Below, one piece after another: positions 13,225-27,589 of a DNA stretch of 64,000 nucleotides. A program made the translations under genes and the position numbers. Below the pieces are notes generated by a model, which saw only the letters and a program-made list of their open reading frames with translations, was not told the origin of the DNA and did not search any database. Positions within the stretch are counted from its first letter, which is position 1; each line of letters begins with the position of its first letter. Source of the DNA: Lycocorax pyrrhopterus obiensis (lineage: Eukaryota > Chordata > Aves > Passeriformes > Paradisaeidae); NCBI GenBank assembly GCA_014706295.1, contig JACSVZ010000007.1, forward strand, positions 32,909,875-32,973,874, in the 5' to 3' direction.

Positions 13225-14280
13225 GTATGCTCTGGTTTTCAGTATAACATTTGAAGGGGTTTTGTGACACCAGTCTTGTCATTCAGAATGATGGCTGGTT
13301 TCTGCTATTGTTGTAGAGTGTCGTATTCTTAGTTTGAGTGTAGCAGAGTGATTTTCTTCCCAAAGAGAAATGTTAAAGCTTATGCCCTATGGTAGTCCAA
13401 CAGTTTTGTTTAAAATTTAGTTCAGTTGTGCCTAAGCATGGCTCTGCTATTTTAGATAATAAAAAGAGCTGCTTTTGTGGTTTCTTCTTCCCTTCTGCTG
13501 TAGTCTCCTGTATTTTCTTCCGTGCTTCAAAGTGCATTGAAGCTCACTGCATGTATTTGTCCAATGGCTGGAGTGTCTGGTTTTTTCAAAACCTTAAAAA
13601 TCTTGTTTCTCTGTTGAATAGTGGTAGAAGGGATTAAATCCCCATTTTATTCCTTGCTGTACACCAGTGTTTTTAATACAACACAGTAAGAGGTCTAATA
13701 ATTTGTGCTGTATGTATATCCTTTTGTTGTCTGTGTGCAAGGCACATAGGTTAGACCAGAATTTCTCAAACTTTACAAGGCAAGAGACTAAGGGAAGGAA
13801 ATGTACATGAGGAATCAGTGTATTATTTCCATTCCCAGCAGAGCATATCAGTTGCAGATCAGGCAGCAGAGATATGAATGACTGCACTCATCTGGGAAGA
13901 GGTCATTAAGCAAGATCATCTAGCTAATGCTAAATTAGAGCCTTTATGTCAGCAGAAACCATTCCAGACACAAGAAGGTATTAAAGTCACATGAATTTGA
14001 AATGTATCTGGTTTTCTCTAGCTGCACTGGTCTTCACAGATGTGTGTCTTTAAAGGTACACAGTATTTGACAAGTATGTAGCTAAAGCAAACTCAGCTTT
14101 TCCACAGTAAGTAATGAACTGGTTTTAAACCTTCTTTGAGTGCTCCAAGACTTTTTAATTAAAGAAAACAGGAACTGTGCCTTGTTTCTCCATATTCTAG
14201 ACCAAATGTTCATGGCAACTTGAGAGGAGATGGAAAATTATAGACAAGAATTATAATAAAACTTTTTTTTTCTTTAACAG
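13225..14280 (+). other. FMN1: FMN1 last intron, ~1.06 kb
   Basis: GT donor at 13225 and AG at 14279-14280 after a T-rich tract (14262-14274). No further feature seen. Confidence 0.9.
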
Positions 14281-14325
14281 AAAGAAAGACTGCGTCAGAA
14301 GGAAGCCAGTGTGACTGCCAACTGA
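14281..14325 (+). CDS. FMN1: Formin 1 final coding exon and stop, 14 codons
   Basis: Immediately after TCTTTAACAG the sequence reads KERLRQKEASVTAN followed by TGA. This is the extreme C-terminus of formin 1, continuing KINPTASL of the preceding exon without a phase shift. The short basic end belongs to the tail implicated in formin-Spire interaction in FMN1/FMN2. The exon continues into the 3'UTR. With the three preceding exons it gives an intact formin 1 C-terminus with no frameshift or stop. Confidence 0.95.
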   Translation, partial: KERLRQKEASVTAN

Positions 14326-15895
14326 AAGAAGACAATGAAACCAATGGAGTGATTTCATACCTTGCATGATGCTTTACTACACCCATGGCCCAAGAAGCAC
14401 CTTATGTTAGACACTGAATTCTGCTATGCTTATCTGTCCCAGGACAATCCATTAAAGACTTTTGAGTTCCTTCAGAGGGGTTTGTATGTCCAATGGAGGG
14501 AATTATAAGAAGGTTTTTACATGGGAAGTCAAAATTATTTTCTGTAACTCTTCCTTACATTGCTTAAAATGCATCTTGTTAATGGTTAATTAAAATATTC
14601 TGTGCATAATGTATTAATATGGAAGAGCTAAAATGAGCATTTTGGATGCTGAGTTAAGTTATTACTAACAACCTGTAGGTTATTTACAGGGCTTTATGTA
14701 GAGGAAAACAAATATGCCATTCAGTTCACAAAGGTCTATTGCGTCATGCTTTTTGTTACTTCAGCAGTAACTGAGGTAAAATTGACTGATTCTAAACAAT
14801 TTTACAGTGTCTAAGTATTGGATACATCTTTCTAAAACTGATTAAATGTAATTATAGATTCATGCTGTATTTTACTATATTTTTATAGAAGCTTCAGCTT
14901 ATGCCATTCATTGAAATGGGAACAATATTTTGCACATAAAAAGGAATATTCAAATTCTTTAGTTTTATGATTGATGGCATAACAGATTTATTATTTTTAT
15001 GGTTTTAATCTAACATTTCCTAAATTTTGAGCTTCGAAAGGAAAAATGATAAAATGTATGTTTTTATTTCAGTATATATTGCAAATATCAATTCCATAAA
15101 GTGATGAGTTTATAGGTCATTATTCATTAAGATACAATAATATCTTTCCATGAAGTTACGCATTTGCCATTAAATATTTGACTTCTAATTCCATTGAAAG
15201 CTTTCTTTTAAACAGCAAATATCTCACTCTAAAATACGTTATGCAGCCTGCTCTTATCTCCCTATATTTGTATGAAGAATGTGTCCAGCATACCTATATA
15301 TTTTTATATGTATATATACTTACATATATATATACACATAATATAGTAAGTAAAACTTGAGAAAGAAATAACAGGGTCTTACTGTCCTCCTGTAACATTA
15401 TAACCATTGCCATAAAGTGGCAGAGCCTGAAAATAACCCTACTGAATATCTACCATTACTTGAAGATTTTTACTGCATTTTAAGAATTTGGATTCTCAGG
15501 AGGAGAAATCTTGAAGCAGAAGTTAATTTAAGGTAAAACAGAGAAGTGATTCTGCTTGCTGTCCACAAGAGAGAAACTGACTTTATGATAATGGTATATG
15601 AAGTTGGTTACAAAGAGAAATTAGGTGATGCAAAAAGCTAGTAGGGGAAAAGCATTAGTCCTTTTCTTTGAAACTGGAAAGAATATACATAAGACAGACA
15701 TCAGTTATCATACAGCAAATTCGATAGAGAGACTGAGATGAAACCTAGGCAAAGTCATCCCTAGCAGTGTACATTTATATTAAGGAAAATAGCAGTTGTG
15801 GAGACTCATTCATAAATTAAGATTTCACTGCAGGTTTCTTAAACCAGTATCTCTCTCATTCCTGCATAAATAAAAACAAAGGACTCAAGATTCTC
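14326..15895 (+). other. FMN1: FMN1 3'UTR (extent inferred)
   Basis: AT-rich untranslated sequence after the stop. Candidate poly(A) signals are ATTAAA at 14451-14456, followed within 40 nt by a GU-rich stretch (GGGGTTTGTATGTC), a second ATTAAA at 14589-14594, and the first canonical AATAAA at 15869-15874, followed by TTGTAGGTTTGGGAGTTT. I placed the end after the canonical signal. AATAAA at 16102-16107 and 17086-17091 are further alternatives. An AT/TATATA-rich stretch lies at 15,294-15,342. Confidence 0.45.
15869..15874 (+). terminator. FMN1: Candidate FMN1 poly(A) signal
   Basis: Canonical AATAAA on the plus strand, about 1.5 kb after the FMN1 stop. A GU-rich element (TTGTAGGTTTGGGAG) begins roughly 25 nt downstream, as expected for cleavage and polyadenylation. 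Confidence 0.45.
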
Positions 15896-18800
15896 TTGTA
15901 GGTTTGGGAGTTTCTACCTGCGACAGGTACACTCAAGATGTGTAAGCATAATTCTTATGAAAGCAGTCAATAATATGCCAGCAAAAATAATCTGATTTGT
16001 AGTTTGACTAGTCCCATTGCAGAGAAAAAAAAATTCCAAAGATTTAAGTTGTCTGTCTTCCGCTAACTAGGTGAAGTACATTTCTTTCCAATACTATTAG
16101 TAATAAACAAGAGGAGCAATAATGCCTATAAAAGCCAAAGAACAATAGCAAGCAAGGCAATTCTGATGAGTGTTTAAGCAAACAGTGTTTATTTTTGATA
16201 TAGTTTTCGATCTATCATGAAGATAGTGTATATTGCCATTTGACTTGACTGAGAGTTTTTCAATGAAGTGTTTTACTTGAAGTATCATTCAACAAGAGCA
16301 GCACTGTTTGTGAAGAAGGATGGTCTTGAAAGTTCCTATTAGAAGTATATTGTGGAAAAAAGGTTTTAACTTATTGAAATATCCTGTTTCAAAATTTCTA
16401 AGTGTGAATTTTCATTTTTCAGTTCAAATTGACTTCATTTTGAAATGTTGAAAACTGTATATAAAAAGGGATTAAAATTAAAATTATTCATTTAAAGCAT
16501 TCCTTGATCAGATTTATAATTCTTTTTTCAGATTATCAATTTGCCTAGGTTTTGAGAATTAAGGCTATTTTTTAGAAGATTCAAAAAAACTTATATAGCA
16601 CAGGGACCTTGTTTCTTCCTAATTTTCAATTGTATTGATTTTCCTCTGAAGTCAGAGTTTCTGATTCCAGCTTCACCCATGACTTAAATCCTCTACTGCT
16701 GATTAAACTATTTTTTAAATGAAAAGAAGAATTCACCTAGACTATTTGATTCATTGTCTTAAGCCTTTAAGACTCCTGGATGGAATTCATCAGCTAAATA
16801 TCACACTTACCCCCCTAGTGATACCCACAAGTGTCTTCAGACAGTGATTGAAGCCACAATGGGACAACTGCTGGCTTTAACTAAAATTTTGTATTGGGGA
16901 GGAGATATTTACAGATATATCTATGTAAGCTGTTTATTTATGAAATATTTAGACACTTCAGGCATAACAAATAGGCATCAACCAGCATTCATCTTGGGGT
17001 CACCAAGTGTCACCAAACATTATGTTTTAAGCTTTAAGCTTTAGTTTGATGCCTCACTTTACCTTGAGCTTCCTAGTTTGGGGAGAATAAAAGGAGAAAA
17101 GGAGAAAAGAGAGAAACTACAAAAATGGAATGGAACAGAAGTCTCTGGTACATGCCTAAATTGCTGTCAAGGAAGTAAAACTAAAGAGTGGACTCAAGCC
17201 AAGCAGCAATAGCTAGACAGGTAAAATTTTCTGGTCTATGTAACTTAAAATACCTCAACACTTCACAGAAGTCACTTCTGTGACTGTGAAGTAGATGTGG
17301 CGTAAGAGGGGGAATTTTCTGTTTTGTTTTGTTTTTTTTCATTTCTTCTGTTACTGCCAAGCTTCTCAAAGACTGCAAAGCAAAGCACTATTAAAACCCA
17401 TGTTACTCATTAGGTTCTTATTACCCGCAAAAGTAGTATACAGTACTGATTTATAAATCAAATTATTAGGAAGAATTCTGTCTAGGTGAGTAGATAATAA
17501 TCTGCTAAGTGCCCTTTACATTATTTACAACATTACCACTTGCTAGTTTTAAAATGGAAGACCTTTTAGTGTCTTTGAGATCTGACAATATAAATTATTT
17601 TTTCATTATGTTTTTACTAAACTGTGAAAAACCAGGTGTTTTGCCATGACTAACCCATGCAATTGTTTTGCCTTATGTTTTATCATAGGGTTGTAAATGT
17701 ATAGATTGAATATTAGACTTTTATATTTAACTTAGAATTTTTTGCATCAAAACAGAAACTGTGATCTTCAGTTTCTGTATATATAAAAAATTAAAGTCGA
17801 ATGGGTGGAACATTCAGTAAGCAGAGAGAAAAATAATTGAGGTTCTTAAACACTTGTAGGAAGGATACATTTTTTGTAAGATTTCAACCTTTCTGAATTG
17901 CTGAGGGTATCTCCTCCAACCAGATATAAACAGCCAGGGTATCTCTGACCAGTCTGGTTTTTTCTCTGCATGAAACATGAATAAAATATTTTGTTTTCCG
18001 TGTGGTGAAGAGGGTTCTTATTGCCCTTATTTTCCAGTAAATTGACAGCAATTCTTTTCTTAGATCTGAACATCTTTCCCAGCTGAACATGGGGCAGTGG
18101 AAGACTGTGTAATACTTATTTAGTAATACTATTTCTTCATTGCTTCAAGTCAGTATCTTAAAAATGGATGCCTTAATCTTGTGTGAATGTGGAATTTCAG
18201 AAACACTATACAATTTAGAAATATTCATCTCCTCCATCTGTGTTTGGGCACCCATCTGAGCATGCAATTCCAGAAAATCATGTTCACCTAGTTTTTGCCC
18301 ATTCTTGGCCTTGTCTCAGTCTTGTTCAATATTGTTGTGGATCTTGCTATATTTTTTTTTCTTTTTTTTTTTTTCTTTAACACTTTTGGAATTTATTAAT
18401 GCCAGTTAGAGAATTTCAAGATTTCCAGTCTGGAGAGTTCCCTTTGGCATTCTTCATTTGAAGGTAAGCCTATGTATGTGCATATAAATATAAAGAAAAT
18501 TTTAAAAGAGAGTTAACTTGATTATAGTCAATAAGTTACTTCAAAGAGAGAAAAATACCAGGAACTACGTGTTTCCTTGCACCAACAAGGAAAAATATAA
18601 CAAAACAGTATAAAAATCAGATAAAATTAGCAATGAACTATTAGTAATGAGCCTGATAACCACTGGAAGAAGTTAGCAAAGATAGTTGTGATTTCTCCAT
18701 TTTCTGATGTTTCCAAATAAGGATGGAACATTTTTCTGAAAGGTCTGTGTAGTCAAATATAGCTTATTTGGCTCATTTCAAGTGTAGCCAAGTTGCATCC

Positions 18801-21038
18801 CCTATCCATTGATTCACATGTTCTGATAGTTCCTCTAGACAGAAAAATGTAATAATAAGTATGTAAAAGACTTAATAAAATATTTTTCTTATCAGTAATG
18901 AAATATTCTTATCTAAGATGAAAGAGCTCTATGTTGTGATTTTGAAATTAAAAAACTGCACATAGTGTGGTGTAGAACAACATAATGCAGGAAACCACTG
19001 TCAAATTATAAATATTTATATTTCAAGTTATTAATAATCAACATTTGTTGGATGCATCTTATGGTATTAACAAGACAGCAGATTTATATGCTCTGAAATT
19101 CAACACCGTTTTGGAGATTCCCAAGCTAGGTCTGAGAAAACTGGCATTTTGGATTGCACAGTGAGACATTCCAGAATCATAGAAACCCTAGTTCCTTAGT
19201 AGTCAAAGGTTTGAGCATATGCAAGAGACTTTAACTTGGGTACAGTTAGCATGGTGCCAGATTTAAGTAACTGTCTCTCCTATTAGTGAATTGTTAGATA
19301 TGACCTGCTAATATCATTACCAAAGATTTCCACCGCTCAATTGGGTTTAAACCATAAGAATTTTATCCAAATATTTTAGAGATCTAAAGTTCAGAAGTTG
19401 TACAAGCAAAATTGGTAGAACTCTTCAAAAATCCCGGGGTTTGCAAGTTTTTTTCAAAATGCCTACAAGACCTTCCTCGTGTGTTTTTTTAAATCAATTT
19501 TCTCAATCTAAAAATATTTGTAACAACATTACTAAAATTGATTTTTTTCCACTTGTTGAAAATGTGGTACACCTAAACGATACTATCTTACAAAATTTTG
19601 CAAGCTTCAACTGCATTTAAATGATTTTGGTGTGATACCTCATAGAATTCAGGCTTTTAAATTAGGACCTGTTTGTGAAATTCAAGCACTGGATATAAGA
19701 GAATATATGTTTTAAGTAGCAATGAAGTAAAAATGCTGAAGAGTGACAGTGTGCTCCACCTTCCTGGGAGGACATTATCAAGTGACATAAGCTTTGCCTA
19801 GTGTGGAACAGCATTGCATTTCCTGTGATTTCCTTCTGGCAGGTGTCATCTCAGACTAAATTAAAGGCTGCACTTTCTTTTTTTTCATTAGATATTTCTG
19901 GTTAATTTCATTTCATACTTTTTCACCTCAATTTTACCTTCAACAAGCTAATAGTGAGTTAATAAGAAGCCTTTTTATAGAGGCTGATAGTGCTTGTATA
20001 TGCCTGCAGTTTTACTTATGTATGTATTCTTCTGGCCCACGCAGTAAAAAATACCCGTAAAAAACACTGTGGGGTCATGGGACTGGATAAAATCTTTTAG
20101 AATCCTGTTAGGAAAACTGTCCCAGTCTGGGACATGATTTCTTTTCTGTGGTAGGATCTGCCTGCAAAAGTTTTGGAGTTCTTTTGGAGGAAGGAGAAGG
20201 CTGTTGGCATGGCATCCTTGCTTTAGCCATCAATTTCTAACAGTATGTTTCTCAGGAGTTACACTGCAGAATTCCCTGAGCATAGATTGCCCCGGGGGAC
20301 TCCTGGAAGGGAGACTGGAAAATAATGTCAATGGTTGATTTTCAAAAGGGAAAGAGATCTTATTTATATTTCCAGATTAAGGTAAAAGCTAGCAGACTCT
20401 TCCAAAATAGCAAAAATTTTGTAGTGTTGTATGTATCCACTCATTAGGTTCTACAGATTTCAGAAATACTGCATTCATATGTATGAACATCATTCTGTGC
20501 CTATTACTGATCATATGATTATTTGATAAGAACAGAATCACTTATGTATTCTTACTCTTTTATTTTGCTGTGACCAGTAAAATATTGACTACAAAAACTG
20601 TTGAAAGAGCGATCCATCATCAGTGTCCTGACAGACAGCTGTGTTTGAGGTTTCCCACTGTTGTCCTGGCAGGAACTTTCATATTTTCCTAGAGGTAAGA
20701 TGAGTTTAGCTGCCATGAGATCTGCCCTCTCAGCCTCTCTTAATCATAAACTAGTACTTGTATCATAGGGCCTGATAAAATTCTGTCGTCACTGATAACT
20801 ATAGTCTTCACTGCAATTAGAAGTTAACTGGGCCACAAAATAATACTAAAACTGTCAGGATATTTTTGTGATAGACATTAAACTGTAATGTATTTGGTAA
20901 GCTCAAAGACCTGAAGAGTACTGACAGACTGAGATTCATGTCCTATATTGGTACTGACACATGGCATCCTTATAGGAGAAATTCAAGTGACTTTAGAAAA
21001 AGGACCTGTAATATCTGTTCACTGGTTGATAATGTTCC

Positions 21039-21055
21039 TTTTTTTTTTTTTTTTT
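21039..21055. repeat. Poly-T run (17 nt)
   Basis: Homopolymer tract. Confidence 0.9.
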
Positions 21056-22369
21056 AATCTTTCACAAGATGATTTGTCAGTCTCTGAATTATGCATTTGA
21101 GTAGTTTAAATGGTATATTTTTTCTCTGACTTCTCCCAGAGGGATCAAGCTTGTAGTTCAGTACTTTTGCTTTCTTGTTTGGCATGCTGTAAATACATTC
21201 CATTGTCATTGAACAAATGCTCATCCTGAGCAACTATCCACAAACAATATGTTATAGAAACTGCAGAAACTGGGTAGCAATCTATGGCTTTAGCACTGTT
21301 TCCTACAGCTTGCAGCACCAATAGTCAGCAAATTAACATAGGTACTGTATAGCACCTGATACTTCTTAGTTGTAGTTTTAGGGGTGTATTGCCATTAGCA
21401 GCTAATCACTATAAACTGGATAAAAGCCATGTTCTTCTTATAATTATTCTTTTCTATCTATTAGGATGATTTTTTTGTGCTGTGGGTGTCTTCTAGATTT
21501 TACATGGGAGGATACCATTTTGTAATTAATCAAAACAGAATAAGCTCACAGTTCTATTCTAGGCTTCTTTCATATCTGACAGGAAGTTGAAAAAGTAGAA
21601 CTGATTTCATTCCACATAAAAACAATACTTTTTTCTCATGCTATTCATTTATTTATTTTGTGTTACAGTCCAGTGTGTTTTAGAAGGGCTGTAAAGACGT
21701 TAGAAGGTTCAACTATTATCATCCCTTAAAGATTCCCTGTAATGTTCAAATTCAGCAAACAGGCATGGAGAACTCCTCTCCTATCATTATTTTTCCTCAC
21801 CAGGTTATGTAATTCCTCAATCTTCCTCTTTTATTCAAAGTCACGTGGTTACCAAATGTCTGGTTGCTAAACGTCTAAGAAAAAAATCCCTTATTGGGTG
21901 AGAAGAGGTCAATTAACCTCCAAACCAGAATAAAGACCTGTATGGCTTTACTGCACACAAGCTGAACCTCTGTAATTCACCTGAGCTGAACACGATGGCA
22001 TTTCATGGAGTTAGATAATTGATACAGTGTTTTCATGCATTTCTGTAATGTAGCATTTTACACACAGGAAGCCCATCTCTCCAAGTAGTCAGAGACTGAA
22101 CTTGTGCATTTAGTTACATAATCGACTTCTGCTTGATGAAAGACCAGATGTGTGATAGGGGAGACCCATCTGAGTGTTTTGGCATTGTGTTTTACACATA
22201 TTTTCCATTACTTATGCAGGGGCCAAGTAAAGAGACTCAGAAACATAGCTAGAATGAAAATGTTGTAATGCCAGTTAAACAACAATATAAACCTCACTGT
22301 ATCTTCCTTGTGGATTTTCTTTTGAAGAAGTCCATCCTCATGTAACTTCCTGTTAAAGTGTTCATTTGG

Positions 22370-22520
22370 GTTTGTTTGGGCTCTGTTTAATTAGAAGATG
22401 ATATTGTATCAGACAGTCGAGCCAGCTTGTCTTGGACAAGCTTCTACGGGGGCCTGAGTGCTACAGTAGTCGAGTGAAATAATCTGTGTGCGTGCTCATC
22501 AGGTATGTAGCCTGAACAAC
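22370..22520. promoter_or_regulatory. Candidate regulatory block with inverted repeat
   Basis: High-complexity segment with several CpGs in AT-rich surroundings. It includes a homeodomain-type TTTAATTAGA and a perfect 8-bp-arm inverted repeat AGCTTGTC-TTG-GACAAGCT at 22,424-22,442. Function is inferred only from composition and motif density. Confidence 0.25.
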
Positions 22521-23575
22521 ACACTATCTTCTCCATATAGCTCAGAAAAGGGAGAGACTTGAGAAGGAAATTTAACAGATTTTTAGGTGTCGAGTTCAGA
22601 AAAGCTATGTCAAATTAAATGTGCTTGTCATACTGCATCGGTTTTGAAACCAGTGATACCTGTTGCAAAGGAAGACTTATGCTCCATGGCAGATGGGACT
22701 GGATAAGGGCTTTGCACAGAGAGTTGCTAAAAGCACTGTTTCTTGTAGGTGCTTTCAGCAGAGCTGTGAATGCCCAGATGATAACTGACTATATGTTTCC
22801 CAGAAATAACAGAACTATGTATTTTAAGAAATATATATGTATAATGACACTATTTTTGGTGGGGGGTATATCAGCCTCAAGAACAAAAGCTGCCCCTGCC
22901 GTTGTACTTAGCTGTTGCTCTCTGCCCTTAAAGCTTTGCCATATTTGGAACTTACAGGAGGCAAAAATGGAGAAATAATATTATGTGAAAAATCAAGATT
23001 TGACCACTGGAAAGTGTTTTTAGTAGGATTGTAGTATGATTTTCAGCCTTCATTTAACTATTTATTTTTCTTTCCAATCATTTTGAGTTAAATATTTGCA
23101 CTGTTGAACATTATTTTGGTTGGTACTCTTCCCTCTCTTCTCTCCATATGATTCAAAATCATCAAAAGAGAGGCTTCTTTGGCTGCCTAACTTCTCTTTG
23201 AAGATGTAGCAAAATGGTAAATTCTCTTGCAGTGCTATTAATGTTCTGTGTGTACCTAGCAAGTTTCACAGACATAACAGCATTTAGGTCTCTGATGTCC
23301 ATGTGGGATTTGCTTTAATAAAATCATAGCTTTGCTTGAATGTTTGCAAATACACTCAGCGATTATATATATGCTGTCCTTTGAATTGAAATCAACTTTG
23401 CATTTATCATCCTACAATATGTAAAGCAAAAATAATGCAATACTAATATGGTTTAGATTTTTTTGGTTTTCGGGAATTAAACTTTGAATAGTTCTTGATT
23501 AAATATATTATAAATGTCTTAAAAGAATAAGCTAAATAGATTCAGGTGCTTTTTCCCCCCTCCACATTGTAATTA

Positions 23576-23602
23576 TGTGTGTGTGTGTGCGCGTGTGTGT
23601 GT
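23576..23602. repeat. (GT)n microsatellite
   Basis: Alternating TG/GT run with one GCGC interruption. Confidence 0.95.
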
Positions 23603-24925
23603 TTCTACTGTGTATCTGAAAGTATAATTTTCTCAAAACCAAGATGTGCTATGATTGACTTTGTAAAAGTTATTGTAGTGGGATGGAGTATTTATTTTTA
23701 AACTAAATCCTTAAGGAGACATTGACTGTAAATAAAAGACTATATTTTCCTCCTCAGTATTTTTGATAATTTTTTCAGTTGTCTTTTTTGTATGGAAAAT
23801 AGATTATTGGGATACTGTAGGTTTCTCTGTTTGAAAAATTCTGTCTAAATAACTTCTTTTATTTACACTGCTTTACTGATAACAGTTAGTATCCCAGGTT
23901 CAGTGTGCTCATTAAAAAAGACAGTATTTCTCAGATCTGCAAGGAATTTGAATACTTATCTTACTGATGTCAATTTCTTGAAGGTATTTGGGGGGGGGTG
24001 TGTGCATCTGAAACAATTTGCACAGGTCTGAAGATGTAGATTTCCTTTAGTTCTCATCCCACTTTTGGCAACTTGTCGCATTTCCAGATGTATAATATTG
24101 AAAAGCTTTCCAGTAACTCAGATCATACTGCCCACAAAATCATAACAAAATAGTATCTCAGAGGTTTGTATCATCCATGTCTTCAGACATTAATGTTTGT
24201 ATTCTGTTTTCTAGGGAAAGAAAAAAACTATAAATTGAATTATAACTTTGTCTATATTTTACTGTTACTTGTATAACTATATTGATAGTGTAGGAAACCT
24301 TACTATCATTAGTGTATACTTTTCCAGTTTTCCTATAGTCAGAATAGAAAACAATTATAATTTAAGTAGAAAATTATGCTGTGATTTCATTCAGCAACTG
24401 ACCTTTTTGGGGAGTACGGAAACTGGAGGCATCTTCACCGGGATGCTCAGCAACTCTCCAAAGACAGATATATTTTAGGCAGTTTTGAGGGGGATTTTAG
24501 CATCACACATCACATAAATTTAAAACCAGAAGACTATGATTTGGTTTTAGATGTTTCTGGAAACATTTTTAATGTAATTGTTTGAAAATCCTTACCCTTA
24601 GCCAAGCAGAGGTTGGAGTGATCATGTCAAGAGAGAGTAAGAGCAACTATATTCTGTGAAGGACCTTGAAAATCACAACAGGTTAAAAGAGGAAGTGGAG
24701 AAACTCAGCAAATCTACAGCAGCATGATCTATGGATTTTGGGTTGAAAAGCTGCATTTCTCATCACAGAAAAGACTGGAGAAGACGAGTCTAAGCAAAGA
24801 TTTCAGCCACATAGATGAATTGAAGATAAATTGCCAAATAAAAATAATCACCAAGGTGCAGACATTAACTTAATATGAGCAACTGTTAGCAATCAATTTT
24901 CTGTAGAAGGGGACACATAAGAATT

Positions 24926-25024
24926 GGGCCCAACCTGGTCTAGTGGAAGGTGTCCCTGCCCATGGCAGGGGGGCTGGAATGAGATCATCTGTAAGGTCCC
25001 TTCCAACCCAAACCATTCTGTGAG
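24926..25024 (+). mobile_element. CR1 retroposon 3' end, ~100 bp
   Basis: Sense-strand CR1 3' terminus: CAACCTGGTCTAGTGGAAGG, TGTCCCTGCCCATGGCAGGG, then GGTCCCTTCCAACCCAAACC and ATTCTGTGA at the position of the 8-mer terminal repeat. It is heavily 5' truncated, as most CR1 copies are. It is in the opposite orientation to the copy at ~10 kb. Confidence 0.93.
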
Positions 25025-27589
25025 TCCATAAAGACATACTAGATGTCACAATGATGAGCATGTTAGAAATATCTATATAGGTACTGAACAGTTAAGCAAG
25101 TATGTAATTAGTTACATCATCTTAATTAAAAGTAGCTGAGCAAAGCAATCCAGCTTCTAGACAGTTGCTCTCTGTTCCTTCTCATATTATTTACTCTCTA
25201 GTTTCATGGTCCTCTAAAGACAAAAAAAATGGTGTGCTGGTGAAAAGATGGACTTTATAAAAGCACTTTTGCTTGGAGTCCTGATATTCCAGGATGCCAG
25301 ATGCCAGATAGTTTATTCACATTAACAACTAATTTACTTCATTAAGAACCTGAATTTGCCCCTTGGGTCCAAAAGGAGGGATGGAGCCTGAAGTTCTTGA
25401 ACTTTCTTTATGCTTCTTTGAATGCAGGACTTTTTTAGCAACACACCATATCTAGCCAAAGAGCAGTATTTGCCATAGAGCTGTGCCTGTGTTATTGTGA
25501 GAGAAAAATAACACGTGCAGGGAAGAAAATACATCAGATAAAGTGAATTTATTTCCAAGAATAATAACATACATGTTGAACAGAAGTCCAAATTTGTAAG
25601 ACCAGTCCTGAAGGTCTAAAATAAATGCCACTCTTCATACAAAGCTCTCATCAGACATAAATCTTATTTTCTGTGCTGCACAATTCTTTATTATTTGTTA
25701 ATGTATTTCAGCTCTGGGGCTACTGAAAATGTTACTTCATAAATACAGAATTAATTTGTGACATACTGATTTAAAATACTCTAAAGCAAATTTCTGCCTC
25801 TAATTAAGAGGCAGATTCGATCTATGCAATTAAATAATTTCAGAGATGCATTGTTTCATGTCTGTAAGTATCACAGCCATTTATCCAGGGGTTAAATCTG
25901 GAAATAAAAGCAGGCAATTTTTAAGTTACTTTATATAAATATGCAGATACATATATATGCATATGTATAATTTTAAAAATACGTCTACATACATACCTCT
26001 AATAGAAGCTATTCTATTGATATGACAAAAGAAATTGATCCTGTTGTAGATCTGATATCTGTATTTCAGCAATATATAATGAAATTTTCATACATCTTTT
26101 GTTCAGGAAAGGTTAGTGCAAAATCAACAGTAAAAGCTGGATAACTGCAGTTATTGAAATAATTTAAAAGCAAATGAGCATTTGAGATGTGTTTGCCAGA
26201 AAACTTAAAGCAGACTGGGGATTCCTATGTGTAACCTCTTTCATGAGACAAATCCCAAGGTCCTTTACTAAATAATGAAATTAGCAATGAAAATATTGAT
26301 GAATACACTAGGTCAAACAAAGCAGTCCTTGCTCTTGAGAGTGCTACTACCGTGAGTTAACAAACCAAGGGATTCCAGATGCAAAAAAAGTGCAAGCCCT
26401 GAAGCCAGCCAAATGGGAGACCTGGCTTTAAAGGCATGCTAGGTTTTTGGGAAGGATCAAAAAATATTCAAAACAGTTTGCAAGTCTTGGTTTTGCTTTC
26501 TATATAATTGTTACATTTCGTTGTGTCTGTTTGCTATAGGGCTTTTTGCTCCTTACAGACAATCTTTGACACACTCATGAGTGTGCCAGATCTTTGCTGT
26601 AAGATGGTGGATGAACAGGTGTTTGGGCTTCAGAAGTTCTTGGGTTGCATATAGGTCATTTACTATATGGACTGGTGCTTGAAGAAATGATATTCTTATA
26701 TAGGCAATTCCCAGACACTTGGAAAAAGTTAGGGGTTTTCAAGTTTGGTCTTACAGTACTGTTTTATCTACCCCTGAAAAGAGAAACTAAAGCTCCACAG
26801 ATCACAGCTGAAGACAGGCTCAAAAGAAATGAGTGGTGATTTAACTTTTACAACTTATTCTTTCTGAGTGAAACTTGTTTAGGCATGCTGGGCCTTCATG
26901 AAAACCCTCTGCAGCTTCTTAAAAAGAATGTGAGGGGTGAGTGAGGAATAATATTTTCAGTCACAGTGTGTTATAAGACTTCTAAGACTTCTTTCTTTTT
27001 TTTTCCTTTTGCATTGTTTCCTCTTTGTAAATTTTCCTTCCTCTTTCTCCCTCCCTGCTTAAGAAACCATTGCTAGATTCATGTGCATTTATCCAGCTCC
27101 AATATTTGTTCATTACTAATAATAAGATTTATTCAAACTGCAAATTCCAAGACTGAAATGTTTAAGCCATTTGAAATTACTCCAATAATTGATCTCTAAA
27201 TTTCTCAGCCAGATTTTTGGTCATACTTGTAAGTATTTTTGTTAGTACTTACAAGCTTTCATTTCAGATTCAATTAGTCACAGAGTCAGGCACAAAACTC
27301 CACCATATGATTCATAACTAATCAAGATATTGTAAATCATCCACTGAGAATTCTACAAATATATAAGTAGCTGAGCAGTAAAACTTGAAATCAGCTTGTT
27401 ACAAAAAGCTTAACCCACAAATGGCCATATACAATTGAGCTCCAAAGGACCATGTGTGTGAGTCAACAGAAATGTTTTTAAATTTTGAGGTCTGTATTTT
27501 TTATCTTTTGCTTCTCTTATTAACCTCAAAAATGGAAGCACTGTGATATTTTAAAGTTTTCTTTGCATATCTCCCTTGCAGCATCTGTA

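Larger units (their letters stand above)
15900..24925. other. FMN1-GREM1 intergenic DNA, first part
   Basis: Gene-free AT-rich sequence. It holds simple repeats (poly-T at 21,039-21,055, a (GT)n run at 23,576-23,602) and a CpG-containing block with a perfect inverted repeat at 22,424-22,442. None of the short open frames resembles a known protein. Grem1 limb enhancers lie in the equivalent mammalian interval and in FMN1, so regulatory content is plausible. Confidence 0.7.

Noticed and set aside
19160..19200. CAGAATCATAGAA resembling a CR1 terminal repeat
   Set aside because: The flanking sequence does not continue into CR1; a chance match.
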